Of a stretch of DNA of 10,105 bases, positions 9,574 to 10,105 are shown in pieces. The notes beneath the pieces were generated by a model. The model worked only from the letters and a program-made list of their open reading frames with translations. It was not told the DNA's origin and did no database searches. Within the stretch, counting starts at the first letter, position 1; each line of letters begins with the position of its first letter. A program made the translations under genes and the position numbers. The DNA lies in NCBI GenBank assembly GCA_946886875.1, contig CAMPJN010000113.1, positions 1-10,105 of the forward strand, given 5' to 3'. The DNA comes from an uncultured Pseudomonas sp. (lineage in GTDB: Bacteria; Pseudomonadota; Gammaproteobacteria; Pseudomonadales; Pseudomonadaceae).

Positions 9574-9584
9574 TGGTACAACAA
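9574..9584. promoter_or_regulatory. Candidate GntR (FadR-subfamily) operator
   Basis: TGGTACAACAA fits the published FadR-subfamily operator pattern TNGTNNNACNA on both strands. It lies 26 bases upstream of the gntR ATG and about 54-64 bases downstream of the predicted transcription start. There it could block elongation and give autoregulation. Binding is inferred from the pattern alone. Confidence 0.5.
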
Positions 9585-9644
9585 GCGGTGCTGATCATTG
9601 AAGCCCCTGCCAGAGTTGGCGTGGGCGGGTAAATGCTGGGCGCG

Positions 9645-9678
9645 AGTGTAACACAGGGCGTTACCCAGCCAAGGCTGG
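9645..9678 (-). promoter_or_regulatory. gntR(-smc) promoter with overlapping dyads
   Basis: On the minus strand TTGGCT (-35, 9672-9667), 16 bp and TACACT (-10, 9650-9645) form a good sigma-70 promoter starting near 9638. Two inverted repeats overlap it. GTAAC-N7-GTTAC (9648-9664) covers the spacer and the edge of the -10. CCAGCC-AA-GGCTGG (9665-9678) covers the -35. Both are operator-like. The promoter is likely to drive gntR and smc together. Confidence 0.6.
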
Positions 9679-9683
9679 CAGAG

Positions 9684-9710
9684 CGCTGCTTTTCGTGGCG
9701 AAAAGCAGCG
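9684..9710. repeat. Perfect 12-bp stem inverted repeat
   Basis: CGCTGCTTTTCG (9684-9695), loop TGG and CGAAAAGCAGCG (9699-9710) form a perfect hairpin just upstream of the gntR -35 element. Neither strand has a T-run after the stem, so it is not a normal intrinsic terminator. It could be a protein-binding dyad or an insulating hairpin between the divergent genes. Confidence 0.7.
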
Positions 9711-9922
9711 TTCGTCATCAAGGTTCGAGCGGCCAAATTGCAGCAAGGCTAGCGCTTGAGTCTTGCCGATCTTATCCACCCCGCCATCGCCACTCGATCA
9801 AGCCTCTGGTTTCGTTCGTCACCGCCTCCCTTCTCTACTTCAACCCAAGCCGTACCTGGCACAAAACCGGCTAGCGTTAATCAGGCCCCGGGGCGATTTT
9901 TTGCGCTCATAACCGAATCGCA
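9711..9922. other. Central part of the gntR-xdhA intergenic region
   Basis: I see no gene in this pyrimidine-rich stretch. The only notable element is the palindrome GCCCCGGGGC (9885-9894), followed after GA by six T (9897-9902). This resembles a minimal plus-strand terminator, but it would have almost no stem once a loop is allowed. An open frame at 9756-9959 has low-complexity Ser/Pro/Thr composition and no good ribosome binding site. Confidence 0.4.
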
Positions 9923-9933
9923 TGACAAACACC

Positions 9934-9984
9934 TGACCACAGAGTCAAATATTTGTTGACCCTAAAGTCAGAAAACTCTAGATT
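9934..9984 (+). promoter_or_regulatory. xdhA promoter embedded in a double inverted-repeat operator array
   Basis: TTGACC (-35, 9956-9961), a 17-bp spacer and TAGATT (-10, 9979-9984) form a strong sigma-70 promoter starting near 9991. This leaves a leader of about 89 bases. Two TGAC-N6-GTCA dyads are present, at 9934-9947 and 9957-9970, with centres 23 bp apart. The second covers the -35. The inner arms also form GTCAA-N7-TTGAC (9944-9960). Occupancy would be expected to block polymerase, which suggests repression. The regulator is unknown: these dyads do not fit the GntR pattern seen at 9574-9584. Confidence 0.6.
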
Positions 9985-10079
9985 TGCCTCATGCCAAGCC
10001 GTGTCAAAACGCCGCACTCACCTGCATATCGTTTTGCCAAAGCCTGATACGAGAACAATAAAGTGCCTGGAGGTCGTCC

Positions 10080-10105
10080 TTGATCCAGTTTTTACTCAAC
10101 CGGGA
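10080..10105 (+). CDS. xdhA: Start of xanthine dehydrogenase small subunit XdhA (partial)
   Basis: Only the first eight codons are inside the window. A TTG at 10080-10082 is preceded by a very good Shine-Dalgarno, TGGAGGT (10068-10074), five bases away. Translation gives MIQFLLNR (the TTG start read as Met) and the gene runs off the right edge. This matches the N-terminus I recall for Pseudomonas XdhA, the subunit carrying the [2Fe-2S] and FAD domains. XdhA works with XdhB and XdhC in oxidising hypoxanthine and xanthine to urate. xdhA near gntR-smc-zipA-ligA is also the gene order in Pseudomonas. With eight residues the call rests mainly on context, and a different gene is possible. Confidence 0.65.

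Noticed and set aside
9549..9779. Longer gntR reading frame starting at 9779
   Set aside because: The 77 extra residues resemble no domain, and the extension would span the predicted promoter and operator. The ATG at 9548 has a clear AAGGA and gives the usual N-terminus.
9885..9902. GCCCCGGGGC followed by a T-run, read as a terminator
   Set aside because: Once a loop of at least three bases is allowed the stem is only about three pairs, and no upstream plus-strand gene needs ending there.
9756..9959. 67-codon open frame on the plus strand upstream of xdhA
   Set aside because: It is Ser/Thr/Pro-rich, has no good ribosome binding site, and runs into the operator array of the xdhA promoter.

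Overview
The window looks like a chromosomal housekeeping segment of a Pseudomonas-type gammaproteobacterium. The evidence is the order gntR-smc-zipA-ligA on the minus strand, a long (792-residue) LigA, two small proteins resembling Pseudomonas families of unknown function, a 4.5S SRP RNA gene, and the start of what appears to be xdhA just upstream of gntR. The sequence is GC-rich apart from the first few hundred bases and the promoter regions. I see no insertion sequence, phage gene, CRISPR array or tRNA.

Layout. Positions 1-457 hold no gene I can support. Two short plus-strand genes follow (458-679 and 796-1080). Both encode small proteins of unknown function with a similar layout, and they end at a strong symmetrical terminator (1089-1129). 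The 4.5S RNA gene ffs (about 1230-1339) lies on the minus strand, with its own promoter, leader hairpin and short terminator. It is divergent from a plus-strand gene for a small HU-family DNA-binding protein (1576-1854), which has a structured leader. ligA (1894-4272) converges on the HU gene.

The minus-strand cluster reads gntR (8889-9548), smc (5374-8877), zipA (4386-5210), ligA. gntR and smc are tightly coupled: the gntR stop codon overlaps the smc Shine-Dalgarno. The smc-zipA gap (163 bp) and the zipA-ligA gap (113 bp) are larger and contain hairpins, so the downstream genes may be partly uncoupled from the promoter of gntR. The products act in chromosome organisation (Smc), division-ring anchoring (ZipA) and nick sealing (LigA).

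Right end. The gntR-xdhA intergenic region (9549-10079) is rich in regulatory signals. It holds a gntR promoter with dyads over it, an 11-bp site matching the FadR-subfamily GntR operator pattern near the gntR start, a perfect 12-bp stem hairpin, and a good sigma-70 promoter for xdhA whose -35 element is embedded in a double inverted-repeat array. This suggests autoregulation of gntR, and perhaps control of purine catabolism by it or by a second regulator.

I find no evidence of a new multi-gene system. The most interesting items are the xdhA operator array, an apparent duplication of the helix-hairpin-helix module in LigA, competing hairpins in the ligA leader, and a GntR effector domain that lacks the usual metal-binding histidines.
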